Source: Arabidopsis thaliana (lineage: Eukaryota > Streptophyta > Magnoliopsida > Brassicales > Brassicaceae). Taken from it: DNA of 64,000 nucleotides. The stretch covers positions 5,952,001-6,016,000 of the forward strand of contig NC_003076.8 of the NCBI RefSeq assembly GCF_000001735.4. Reading direction: 5' to 3'. The notes under the pieces are model-generated. The model searched no databases, was not told the origin of the DNA, and saw nothing but the letters and a program-made list of their open reading frames with translations. The number at the start of each line of letters is the position of its first letter. Position 1 is the stretch's first letter. The position numbers and the translations under genes are program-made. Shown here in pieces: positions 11,306 to 20,955 of the stretch.

Positions 11306-12173
11306 TTTTATTTTATTTTAAATAAAAGAAGTTTGAATTATTATGAAGCTCTTGAAGATGTATGAAAAGATTCAAGTTATTGGAATGCTTGTTGTTGGTT
11401 GATGATAGAAATAATGGGGTTATGGGTGTATATATAGAAATATCAATGAACGATTTGAAACTTCTCTGAAAAAGTCATTGAAACTGTGGTCTTGAAGCGT
11501 GGGACAGACTAGAGCAAGAGTTCACATGGTTCTGTCTTTACCATCTGGAAAAGATGCATTAATGAAATTTATCTACTTAAATAATCTCCATGTGAAATTT
11601 CACAAGGGCTTGCTTTCTCAATGTTTCTGAGATAAGACGTGCCCTATATTTGCAAGAACAAAGACAGCAGGTTCTGTGATGATTAGGTGGTTGGTTCTTT
11701 GTCCTATAGTACTCTAATCTCTGCAGTCGAAATGGATTTATTAAGAAGTTAAAGTGGGGACCTGAATGTTATTCAACAACAGAACAACAATTCAATGTCA
11801 CTCTCTAGTTGTTCTTTGATTATATCCACACATGAAAACTAAAAGAGACTGAATACCTCACTTCTTCTCTTCATTTATTATACAGACATGGAGAAGACAG
11901 ACCCTTGTGAAGTGATGATAATGCTCATTAGCTTCCGTTGTCAACTTGTCATCTATCATACCTAAAAAACAGAACCATGTGAAACTATCTTTGTGTATGT
12001 CTCACCCCTACTTTGAATGGTTTCAGGGTGATTTGAAGTCTTTTATCAATCTATTTATACATCCAGAGACAGAACCAACTCTTCACCAAGTAGTGAAGCA
12101 ATCCAGACCTCAAAATTTTGAGCATCTAACTTTTTCTCAGAAGCTTCAAATTTAGATTTTCCAGACTCAAGAA
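11306..12173. other. Shared upstream region, SAUR19 and SAUR fragment
   Basis: Intergenic. The first about 500 bases are the SAUR19 promoter and are homologous to the upstream blocks of the other five SAURs (shared strings such as gaaaagatgcattaatg near 11545 and cacaagggcttg near 11602). The stretch continues head-to-head into the plus-strand SAUR fragment that starts at 12174. No other gene seen. Confidence 0.6.
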
Positions 12174-12258
12174 ATGGCTTTGTTCAGAGGCCTCTTGAGT
12201 TCAAAGAAGATTATCGGCTTTTCTGTAGAGGCTACAAGCAAAAGGACAGTTTCAACAC
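12174..12258 (+). pseudogene. SAUR 5-prime fragment
   Basis: Reads MALFRGLLSSKKIIGFSVEA from an ATG, clearly the start of a SAUR and closest to the broken SAUR at 15446-15740 (same EATSKR continuation). Homology stops after about 28 codons, then AT-rich DNA follows and the frame closes. It is head-to-head with SAUR19, recalling the SAUR22/SAUR23 pair. A degenerate copy of a SAUR promoter block on the other strand (gaaacttgtggatg ... agatggttttgtc, about 12475-12530) suggests that a second SAUR unit was also lost here. Confidence 0.7.
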
Positions 12259-12920
12259 CTATTTTATGTAAAACTATTATTTTATGAAAATCTATATTTG
12301 GAATATAACCAAAAATGTATATCAATATGATCCTGCATAGTAAAGACACTCACTTAATAACCAATTTTTTTTCACTTTCTCACATCTTAGAATTGATGTT
12401 TTGAGAGTTTCGTATACTACAAGAAACCCTTTTTAGCACTCCCTGAGCGAATTTAAAAGCCTCTCGGAAATCTTCTGAAACTTGTGGATGTAAGAGTGGA
12501 CACATAAGAAGAGAGTTTAGATGGTTTTGTCGTCCAGATGCTAACGTGATAAATGAATGTGGATACAAAAGACGAGCAACGATAAGCTAAACTAGACTTC
12601 ATGAGGGTTTGAGTTCGCTACATTTGCTTGTGGTTCTTGGTTGTGATTTCTCTGGTTGCTTTTGTCGTACGTCCTGATCTTAATATTTGAAGAAGGAGAC
12701 GTGGCTCACTTGACAAATGCTAGGAACAGACCAGTCTCGGGTTTTACGGATCTTATGCAATAGTCTGCATGCAGTATCCAGTATCCACATTAATTGTTCT
12801 ATAACATGTTATGATAGTAAAACCATAGGAATGATCACAAATCATGACAAGAAAAGCCTAAGGAAATCAAAGAAGCTTAATATCGCATAAGTGATTAATA
12901 GCATTGAGCCATTAATGATC

Positions 12921-13210
12921 TTACAACAACAAGAGTCTCTCAATGTTATTTGGGAAAACATCGAGATCATTGAGAGAATCGAGTCTGAGCCCTTTAAGTC
13001 GTCTATATAGGTCATTTGCAATTCCTTTAATTTTGGTTACTCTAATACTCTTTCTCTTTGGATCAAAATACACCACATGGAAGGATTCATACACACTCAT
13101 TGGCGTATAAACAAACTCACCAGCATCAGTAACACCCTTCAAAATTAAACACGCCCATTCTTTGTCAGACAGAGGAAAATTCAAAGACATAAAGAGACAT
13201 ATTTCAACAC
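12921..13210 (-). pseudogene. F-box associated domain fragment 1
   Basis: The minus strand encodes about 95 residues matching the C-terminal end of F-box associated (FBA type) proteins: LKGVTDAGEFVYTP, HVVYFDPKRKSIRVTKIKGI and a terminal NNIERLLLL. The same order is seen at the end of the intact F-box gene at 50770 (GVIDAGELIYTG, VVYFDPKKNNIRETKFQGI, NHIESFISF). No F-box motif or N-terminal half lies upstream, so this is a 5-prime truncated copy. Confidence 0.75.
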
Positions 13211-13615
13211 CAACGGCCATGGAACAAGGCCACCTACACCATCATCTTCACAACCTTGAGCTTCTCCAAAACATTTCTCATTGGATCTCATGATAAAAAG
13301 CCAGAGAAGTAATAAGCAAATGGCTGGCAAGTTCTGTTCTTGATTGTGATTCTCTGCTTGATTTTGTCCGTTTTTGAATATGAATAAGCAAACGTGGCTC
13401 GCATGAAAAATGCTAGAAACAGAGCAGTCTCTGTTTATACAGACTACAACAATAGTTTGCACTATCCACATTGTTATATAACATGCTGGGATAAATATCT
13501 TGAGATTAAGGAATAATTACAAATCATTACAAGAAAACCTAAAGACATCATCAAACAATCTCAAAATCTAATAAATGAATGATGAAGAACTAGCATCGAG
13601 CGGTGAATGTTCTTA

Positions 13616-13760
13616 CAAGGACAAGAGACTCTCAATGTGATTTGGGAAAACATCTAAATCATTGAGTGGACCAAATCCAAATCCCTTGAGTTTCCTACAA
13701 TTCCTTTAAACTTAGTTTCTCTTATACTGTTTCTCTTCAGATCAAAATACACAACATGGC
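13616..13760 (-). pseudogene. F-box associated domain fragment 2
   Basis: A second, shorter and frameshifted copy of the same C-terminal F-box region (HVVYFDLKRNSIRETKFKGI, then disrupted). Its downstream flank (about 13320-13620) aligns with the flank of fragment 1 (about 12640-12920), for example the parallel strings aacgtggctcgcatgaaaaatgctag and gacgtggctcacttgacaaatgctag. The two fragments therefore form a tandem duplication of about 0.65 kb. Confidence 0.7.
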
Positions 13761-13970
13761 GTAGAAGCTTCGTGCCAAGGAAGCAGCATTTTGGGTTAAG
13801 AAGATTCCTATGATCCCTCCCGTTTTCTCTTTCTTTGAATCCATGGCGGATCGCAAACACACTTTTACTTTCTTCAAACCCTAAACAGTTGTGTTTAGTT
13901 TATCGAATGAAAGCGAAGGGCAAAGTCTGGATTTTTTTAAAAAGAATATCCGGAGTAAAGTTCGGGGAAT

Positions 13971-14042
13971 TGAACCCGACGTGAATCGAACACGCAACCT
14001 TCTGATCTGGAGTCAGACGCGCTACCATTGCGCCACGGATCC
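13971..14042 (-). tRNA. tRNA-Trp (CCA), second copy
   Basis: Base-for-base identical over 72 bases to the copy at 10698-10769, with the same intact cloverleaf and CCA anticodon. Flanking sequence on both sides is also conserved, and a T-run terminator (minus strand) lies within about 40 bases. It stands 262 bp downstream of SAUR20 on the same strand, so the SAUR plus tRNA unit was duplicated together. Confidence 0.96.
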
Positions 14043-14304
14043 GGATGTTATATGTTCCACTTAATTGTACTTAATCAACATGAAACTATCATTAGAGTAG
14101 TTCCAATTGGTTTGGTCATTGGTGTTATCTTTTCATTTTTCAATGAAAGATCAAAAATGTATTGACATGAATCGTTTCTGTTGCATAAAGATGGCATTTA
14201 CTCTCTAAACTTTTAGAACAACTCTTTCAAGAAGAAAGAGAAAAAAGCTCATGTATTTACAATGAATAAGTCTATTTCTAACTAGGAAGAAAAATGTTGG
14301 CTCA

Positions 14305-14580
14305 TCATCGTTGGAACCGAGAAGTCACATTGATGAATGTATCTTCAGGACAGGGGATCGTTAAGCCACCCATTGGATGATCGAATCCAAACTCTTCCTC
14401 GGATTTACTGAGAAGAGCTTGAAATGAAGGCTGGTTTAAATATGAGATTGGCACCAGATATCTCTTCTTTTGGCTCTCACCTACGTACACTGCAAGAAAC
14501 CCTTTTGGTGCCGCCGAGGCTGCTGTGGTGGAGCGGCTTAGAATCTTCTTTGCTCCCAATAGACTTCTCACAAAAGCCAT
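14305..14580 (-). CDS. SAUR20: SAUR auxin-responsive small protein (SAUR19 clade)
   Basis: Intronless, 91 residues, starting [13 protein letters not shown] and ending TSRFQR: one residue longer than most siblings because of an extra Arg before the stop. The SAUR core is intact ([27 protein letters not shown]). The frame stays open 22 codons upstream but contains no upstream ATG, so 14580 is the start. TATA at about 14696-14708; the promoter carries TGTCTC, the canonical auxin-response core, at 14805-14810. DST-like 3-prime motif at about 14252-14282. Role as for the clade: PP2C.D inhibition and cell expansion. Confidence 0.95.
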   Translation of the reverse strand: MAFVRSLLGAKKILSRSTTAASAAPKGFLAVYVGESQKKRYLVPISYLNQPSFQALLSKSEEEFGFDHPMGGLTIPCPEDTFINVTSRFQR

Positions 14581-14804
14581 ATCTATTGTTTTTGTTTCGA
14601 ATATTAAATTCTTTAAAATCTTCTGAAGATGTATGAAAAGATTCAAGTTATTGGATTGCTTGTTGTTTGTTGATGATTGAAAGAATGGGTTTATGAGTGT
14701 ATATATAGAAAGATCAACTACTAATGAGTTGAAACCTCTCTGAAAAAATCATTGAAACTTGTGGTCTTGAAGTGTTGGACAGACTAGAACAGAGAACATG
14801 GTTC

Positions 14805-14810
14805 TGTCTC
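14805..14810 (+). promoter_or_regulatory. AuxRE core TGTCTC, SAUR20 promoter
   Basis: TGTCTC, the classical ARF-binding core, about 225 bp upstream of the SAUR20 start, inside a block conserved between all SAUR copies. SAUR22 has the same hexamer; SAUR19, 21 and 24 have tgtctt-type variants at the homologous position. Confidence 0.5.
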
Positions 14811-15445
14811 TACCATTTGGAAAAGATGCATTAATGCAGTTTGTCTTGATGAGATAATTAATTGATTGTGGGACATTAAACTAAAAACAAAATCCATATG
14901 CAATTCACAAGGGACTGTTTTCTCAATGTTTTTAGATAAAAGACCAGCAAGTTTCTCTTCTCCATGTTCTGTGATGATCCTATTTTTGATTCTCTGTGGT
15001 CTAAATGGATTTAATAACAACTTAAAAGTGGGGACCTGAAGTTTCTCAACAACAGAACAACATGTCTCCATCACTCTTTAAGCTGTTCCTTTTTTATGAT
15101 ATACACAAATAGAACCACACACGAAAATCAAGTAAAAGAATAAAGAAAACATCATCAAAATATATACCCCTTTAGTTTTCTTGCAACAGTATTACAGTAA
15201 TGAGATCCTCCATGCCTTGCTTGTCTTTGAAGCAACTTAAGTACCTAAGTGTAAACATCGGTGAGAAAATCACTATGATGTTAGCCTTAAGGTCAAGATC
15301 AAGAATCTTCATTATTTTAAGCAAATCCTCTTGGTGATAAGGAATGTATTTACACATTATATCTATGACAGCAAGATGAAGTATTTACATTGAATAATCT
15401 ATCTCTCACTAACTACTGTTAGTTATTCCTTCTTGCGGAACATCT
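14811..15445. other. Intergenic between SAUR20 and the broken SAUR
   Basis: About 14811-15075 continues the conserved SAUR upstream block. At 15172-15357 a 61-codon minus-strand reading frame occurs but resembles no family I know and has no supporting context. About 15360-15445 corresponds to the 3-prime flank of the broken SAUR. Confidence 0.4.
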
Positions 15446-15740
15446 TCATTGAAGCTGAGAAGTCAGATCGATGAAGGTATCTTCAGGACAATGGATTTTT
15501 AAGCTAGCCACCCATTGGATGATCGAATCCAAGCTCTTCCTTGGAATTACGGTGAAGAGCTTGAAATGAAGGCTGGTTTAAATATAAGACTGGCACCAAA
15601 TATCTTTTCTTTTAGACCTGGTCTTCGCCAACGTACACCGCAAGAAACCCCCTTGATGCTGAAACTGGCCTTTTGCTTGTAGCCTCTATAGAAAATCTGA
15701 TAATTTTCTTTGCACCCAAAAGACCTCTGAACAAAAACAT
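15446..15740 (-). pseudogene. Broken full-length SAUR
   Basis: On the minus strand this reads MFLFRGLLGAKKII ... [24 protein letters not shown], then an in-frame stop where siblings have QKKRYLVP. It resumes as [19 protein letters not shown] and FDHPMGG, meets a second stop from a small insertion, and then ends CPEDTFIDLTSQLQ at the normal position. Promoter-like upstream sequence is retained and shared head-to-head with SAUR21. Its N-terminal region (FSIEATSKR) differs from SAUR19-24 but matches the fragment at 12174, so it is a second, lost SAUR lineage rather than a recent copy. Confidence 0.85.
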
Positions 15741-15747
15741 TTCTTGT

Positions 15748-16526
15748 GTTTGGAAAATCTAAATTTGAAGCTTTAGAGAAAAACCTAGATGCTCAGATTC
15801 AAGCTTCGGATTGAATAGTTAGTTCTATCTTTAGATGTATAAATAGATTGATGGACTTCAAACCAACATGGAACATACACAAACAGAGTTACGTTTCACA
15901 TGATTCTGTTTTCTCCATATTTTTATAATAAATGCAGAGAAGAAAGGAGATATTCAATCCTTTACTTGTAACTGTCATGTGTGGTCCTCCTATTTGAGGA
16001 TATCAAAAAAGAACAACTTAACCCTAGACAAAGACTTGTTGTTCTATTGTTGAGCTACTTCAGGTCCCAATTTTAAGTTCTTATTAAATTGCACCACAGA
16101 CATGAGGTAATATGATCATCACAGAACATGAAGGAAAGAAACTTGCTGGGCCTTCTTATTGACAATAGCATGTCTTATCTTAAAAACATTGAGGAAACAG
16201 TCCCTTGTGCATATGGAGTTAGTTTTTCGTTTATTGGCCCAAACTCAATTAATTATGTCATCAAGACAAATTTCATTAATGCTTCTTTTCTAGATTGTAA
16301 AGACAGAACCATGTGAGCTCTGTTCTAGTCTGTCCCACGCTTCAAGACCACAAGTTTCAATGATTTTTTCAAAGAGGTTTTAACTCCTTCATTGATCTTT
16401 CTATATATACACACATAAACACATTCGTTCTATCATCAACCAACAACAAGCAATATATCCAATAACTTGAATCTTTTCATCCATCTTAATAAGCTTCAAA
16501 AACCTTTTCGTACAAAAATAACAGAT
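15748..16526. other. Shared promoter, broken SAUR and SAUR21
   Basis: Head-to-head intergenic region. From about 15990 onward it is homologous to the upstream regions of SAUR19, 20, 22, 23 and 24 (aagaacaacttaaccc, cttcaggtccc, ttgacaatagca). SAUR21 TATA box ctatatatac at 16401-16410. Nothing else seen. Confidence 0.55.
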
Positions 16527-16793
16527 ATGGCTTTGGTGAGAAGTCTATTGGGTGCAAAGAAGATTCTAAGCCGCTCCACCGCATCGGCGGCACCAAAAGG
16601 GTTTCTTGCGGTGTACGTAGGAGAGAGCCAGAAGAAGAGATATTTGGTGCCGCTCTCATACTTGAGCCAACCTTCATTTCAAGCTCTTCTCAGTAAATCC
16701 GAGGAAGAGTTTGGATTTGATCATCCAATGGGTGGCTTAACGATCCCTTGTCCTGAAGATACCTTCATCAATGTGACTTCTCGGCTCCAATGA
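16527..16793 (+). CDS. SAUR21: SAUR auxin-responsive small protein (SAUR19 clade)
   Basis: Intronless, 88 residues; two residues shorter than most siblings through loss of two codons in the variable [12 protein letters not shown] stretch. Core motifs are intact ([46 protein letters not shown]). TATA at 16401-16410; DST-like element at about 16823-16855 in the 3-prime UTR (gttagagatagactt ... ccttgtaaatagat). No tRNA lies downstream, unlike SAUR19, 20 and 24; the foldback repeat begins about 250 bp beyond its stop. Start chosen by alignment to the clade. Confidence 0.95.
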   Translation: MALVRSLLGAKKILSRSTASAAPKGFLAVYVGESQKKRYLVPLSYLSQPSFQALLSKSEEEFGFDHPMGGLTIPCPEDTFINVTSRLQ

Positions 16794-17469
16794 TCATGAT
16801 GATCCGACATTTGGTTCTTCTGAGTTAGAGATAGACTTGATCCTTGTAAATAGATGATTTTTTTCTTTCCTTTTTCTCTTTCTTCTTGAAAGAGTTGTTC
16901 TCAAAGTTTTGAAAGTGGATGCCATTTTTTATTCAATAGACACGAGATCATGGTCCATGTTAATACATTTTGGATCGATTACCGGAAAAATAAAGGACAA
17001 CGCCGACTGAATAACTATTTTAATTATACTTTCTAAAATCAAGTGAGAGCATTATTAATCTTCTTACCCACTGTCTTAATTTAGAAAAATTCTTTCTAAT
17101 TCACTTTTCACACTATCTCTTTTCAATTTTACCCTTTTCTATTTACTATTTTCATTTATACCCTCTTTAAATTTTAATGACCATTTTACCCCTATTTGTA
17201 AATTGATTTAGGTTAATAAAATGAAGTATTAATATTTTTCGCCTAAAACATTCTAAAATAAAATTTCCCGCCAAAAAATTTCGGGAAAAAACTTCCCGCC
17301 AAAAATTTCGTGAAAAAAATTTCCCGCCAAATTTTTTTTTCAAAAACATTTTTCCCGCCAAAAATTTCGGAAAAAAAATCCCGCTAAAAATTTTCTCTGA
17401 AAAAAATTTCCCGCCAAATTTTTTTTCGAAAATATTTTCCCGTAAAATTTTTGTTTTTGGCAGGAAATA

Positions 17470-17720
17470 GATTTACAAGGGATTTTAAAAGGGTTTTAAA
17501 AGATTTACAAGAAATTTTAAAAGGGTTTAAAAGATTTACAAGAGATTTTAAAAGGGTTTAAAAGATTTACAAGAGATTTTAAAAAGGTTTTAAAAGATTT
17601 ACAAGAGATTTTAAAGGGCTTTAAAAGACTTACAAGAGTTTTTAAAAGATTTTTAAAGGGTTCGAAAGTGTTTTAAAAGATTTACAAGGGATTTTTAAAG
17701 AGTTTTAAAAGATGTACAAG
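17470..17720. repeat. 31-32 bp tandem repeat array
   Basis: Units beginning gatttacaag recur at 17470, 17502, 17533, 17564, 17596 and 17627 (the last with one change), with a period of 31-32 bases. Each has the form gatttacaagagattttaaaagggttttaaaa. Later units up to about 17720 are more diverged. Confidence 0.85.
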
Positions 17721-17930
17721 AGTTTTTATAATATTTTAAAAGAATTTATAAGAAAAACTTTTAAAAATTCTTGTAACTCTTTTTAAAACCTTTTGTAAAG
17801 GTTCACAAGAGATTTAAAATGGTTCAAAAAGAGTTATAAATGTTTTAAATACTTACAATTCTTTTTTTTAAAAGTTAAAAAATGCTTGTAAAGACTTTAT
17901 AAGAGTTTTAAAAGGATTTACAAAGGTTTA

Positions 17931-18215
17931 AAATCCCTTGTAAATCATTCTTTGACACTTACTTATGCTTTAAAAACGATTGTAAATCATTTTAACCCCT
18001 TTTAAAATCCCTTGTAAATCATTCAATAACACTTACTTATGCTTTAAAACGATTGTAAACCATACAAACACTTTTAAAATCCCTTGTAAATCATTCTATG
18101 CCACTAACTTATGCTTTAAAAACGATTGTAAATCATGTTTTACCCTTTTATAAGCTTTTAAAATCCCTTGTAAATCATTCAATGCTTCTTATTTATGCTT
18201 AAAAACGATTGAAAA
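17931..18215. repeat. 73-84 bp tandem repeat array
   Basis: Four units beginning aaatcccttgtaaatcattc at 17931, 18004, 18077 and 18161, each followed by acttatgctttaaaaacgattgtaaatcat-like sequence; periods 73, 73 and 84. The unit start cccttgtaaatc is the reverse complement of gatttacaaggg in the left array. Confidence 0.85.
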
Positions 18216-18690
18216 TCTTGTAAAACTATTGTAAAAAGCTTTAAAATGATTTACAAAGATTTAAAAAGGTGTTTTAAAGTATTTACCTATGTTTTTAAAG
18301 ACTTTATAAAGATTTTAAGAGGTTTTAAAATGATTTACAATGGTTTTTAGCAACTACCAAAGCTTTTAGAAAACTTTACAAGGTTTTTTAAAGAGTTTTT
18401 AAAAAATTTACAAGGTTTTTTAAAAGCATTTTTTGGCTGGGAAAAAAATTTTACGAGAAAAATTTTTGGCGGAAAAGTTTTTTTTTGGCGGGAAAAAAAG
18501 TTTGCCGGAATTTTTTTTTTTGGCGGGAAATTGAAAGTTTCCAAGTACTTGTTATTATTAAATGAGGGTAATTTGGTCATTCTGTTCAAGAAAAAAGATA
18601 TTTTTAAAAATAAATAATATAAAAGAGTATTATGGCAAAAAGGTAGTCAAAAAATATAGTTTTGCAAATCTCCCATTAATTTAACCAATT

Positions 18691-19041
18691 TCTTATCCAT
18701 TTCGTAGGCCAAAGTTTCTCTTTTTCCTTCATAGGCATGGATGGGCCTGATCATTATTAATATCTCATATATTAGATGAGATAATCTCTTTGATCCTCAA
18801 AACAAGAAAATATTTTTTCGTTTGTGAAAACAAGAAGGTGAGCAGTTACAAACTCCTCATAAAAATAATGATCTACATGTCTTTAAATAAACAAGAATAT
18901 ACGAGATTTTCCTAAAGTTTTTATGAGGAATTTAAATAAATTATGCAAAGGGAAATATCAAACTAGACACAAAATTGAAGTAAAATAAGATAGAAGTAGA
19001 AGTTATTATCCTCTTCACTGAAAATTTACCAAGACACATAA
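18691..19041. other. Intergenic, foldback element to NAC pseudogene
   Basis: AT-rich spacer without an open frame or repeat that I can identify. Confidence 0.4.
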
Positions 19042-19528
19042 TCATGGTCCTTTAAGGTGGCAGAGAACTTGAACATGGAATAATGAGCCACCGTTTTCGA
19101 GATAGTATTCTGTCATGGTCCAACCACTGGCTTGTCTCTCACCTTTGACGTAGAAACTTAGACTTCTTCCCAATCACTGCACCGGTATCTTCCAACACGA
19201 CATCACTCAACTTCCCATGGCCTTTCCAACATCCATCAACCGTCTCTCCTTTGACTTTGCGGCTGATGCGTTTTCCAGTAACGTTTTCAGAGAGATGATT
19301 CACTTTCACGAACTAGAACCATTCATTAGGTTCCAAAAAGTTAGTCTCGGTGTGAGACAACCGCCACGGCTCTTTGGCATAGATGTCAAACTTGTCTTCT
19401 AATTCAAATTCTTTATTTGATCTTTTGGTAACCTTAGGCCCGATATAACGGATGATGAGTTCTTGGGCAGAAGGATGAAACCAAAACCCAACATGTTCCT
19501 CTTTATCGTAGTACTTAACCATCGACAT
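19042..19528 (-). pseudogene. NAC-domain pseudogene
   Basis: Minus-strand translation follows the NAC DNA-binding domain in order. Subdomain A: VGFWFHPSAQELIIRYIGPKV. Then DIYAKEPWRL, LEPNEWF, subdomain C/D-like VDGCWKGHGKLSDVV ... IGKKSKF, and GERQASGWTMTEYYL near the end. An in-frame TAG replaces the aromatic residue after NEWF, and one extra base before the YVKGERQ segment shifts the frame, so the domain cannot be read through. No activation region follows; the remnant ends shortly after the NAC domain (LCHLKGP then stop). Both breaks are visible directly. A short N-terminal product of about 70 residues remains possible. Confidence 0.8.
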
Positions 19529-20056
19529 ATTCTTTTCTTGTTCTATGAGACAAAGAAAACGCAAATCAGACAAAAAGTTAAGGATCTATATATTATAGCA
19601 ATAATCCAAGGGGAACAACAAATGATCTTTAGAGCAAAACTGAAAAACAATAATAAACGCGTTGAAGACTTGAAACTTTCAGGTAGACAAATAGAAAAGG
19701 TGATTTCGTATATATATGTGGATTTTAAGGATTTTTAATATATTAGGAAAACGATTCTTTAAAAAGGAAATATATCCATGTAATTCAAAGCCAATATTCT
19801 TAAAATTAGATAAGTAAGCCAATATCACATTTTTTCTTTTCAAATTTGTAATGTTGGTTTTAGCGTATGATATTTTGTCTACTATTTTCTTTTTAAACTT
19901 ATTTTGTCTTATATCTTTTTACAAACTAAAAAACAAGATTATTCTTTTACTTATCTAAATAATGTTCAAAGACTGGAAGATTTCTTGCTCTTCTGATATG
20001 GAGAGATACTTGTATTAGTACTTGAAGAAGCTTATGCCTCAAATATTTTCTTGCTC
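19529..20056. other. Intergenic
   Basis: AT-rich spacer between the NAC pseudogene and a SAUR tail fragment; nothing recognised. Confidence 0.4.
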
Positions 20057-20228
20057 TCCAAAAAATGCATTGACATGATCGTGATCGGTTGCACAAAAAA
20101 TGGTATCCACTCTCTAAACTTTTAGAACAAGTACTCTTTCAAGAAGAAAGAGAAAAAATCTATTTACAACGAATAAGTCGATGTCTAACTCGGAAAAACA
20201 AAATGTTGGATCATCATCATTGGAGCCT
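20057..20228 (-). pseudogene. SAUR 3-prime UTR fragment
   Basis: Aligns almost base for base with the 3-prime UTR of SAUR22 (22540-22700), including caaaaaatggtatccactctctaaac, the DST-like region and caaaatgttggatcatcatcattggagcc. The last matched bases encode the end of the SAUR coding region (the stop and two codons before it). Homology then stops abruptly at 20228, where unrelated sequence leading into the next gene begins, marking a duplication breakpoint. Confidence 0.8.
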
Positions 20229-20955
20229 AAAAGAAAATTGTTGTTAAACTATAATTGTTGCCCTTAAATAAACAGGCAAAAACGATGTTGTTAAAAAGAC
20301 TTTTAAAAACATTGGCAATGTCATAAAAACGGCAACGTTTTAAGGAAAGTTTCAAACGTCGTCGTCTTGAGGACTAAAGTTGAAGTCTTAAAAAGGCGAC
20401 ACGTTTCGGGACAAAGCTGAGGGGAAATCTTCGCGACGACTGTGAGAGTTTGTTTCGCGAACATTCTCTGAGTTTCTCTCGACGCGACGGCGATTGCGAA
20501 TGTCTTCTCCTTCTGATTCTCGTCTCTCTGTGTCTCCGGTAATTTCTCTCAATTTTCTCTCTCTGTTGGATTCTTTTAGCTTGTTTTGGATTTGTTACCG
20601 ATTCTACTCCGTGACTTGGCCTTTCTCAGTGCTATTAGTGAACAGAGATAAACTTTAGGGTTTGAACTTTTTTTTTTGGATGAATGATTTGAATCCTTTT
20701 TAACGTTAGAGTTGTTCTTTGTTAATGGAAGCTATCATTGTTACTTTGGTTTACTCTAAAGCTTCTTGTTCGACGATTTTTCCTCTGCAACTAGAAATGG
20801 TTGTGTTTATGTCAAAACTTGAAACCATGTTTATGGTTTTCGCTAGTTAGGTCTTGTTTTTGTTTTTCCTTTTGCCTTATCTGCTTGACTCTACTGGATT
20901 TCTGAATGTGTTCTTCTGCTGGATTCTACTTGAAACCAGGGATAAGTAATCGAAG

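Larger units (their letters stand above)
17050..18690. mobile_element. AT-rich foldback-like repeat element, probably a non-autonomous DNA transposon
   Basis: About 1.6 kb with no coding capacity. The left arm carries repeated ttcccgccaaaaatttcg motifs (about 17260-17450) and the right arm their complement (tttttggcgggaaa, about 18420-18535). Outside these, gaccattttaccc on the left (about 17179) faces gggtaatttggtc on the right (about 18565). The interior is built of short tandem repeats whose right-hand units are complementary to the left-hand ones, so the whole folds as a long imperfect palindrome. Exact ends and target-site duplication could not be fixed. The structure suits a Mutator-like or foldback non-autonomous element; the family name is uncertain. 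Confidence 0.55.

Noticed and set aside
12416-12440. String caagaaaccctttt matching the SAUR coding region in antisense.
   Set aside because: The match is only about 14 bases and surrounding sequence does not align, so it is not annotated as a separate SAUR fragment.
15172-15357. 61-codon minus-strand frame between SAUR20 and the broken SAUR.
   Set aside because: No recognisable domain, no flanking gene parts, length expected by chance in this composition.
17470-18215. Regularly spaced repeats that could be mistaken for a CRISPR array.
   Set aside because: Repeats are AT-rich, imperfect, without unique spacers, in a eukaryotic genome, and belong to the foldback element.
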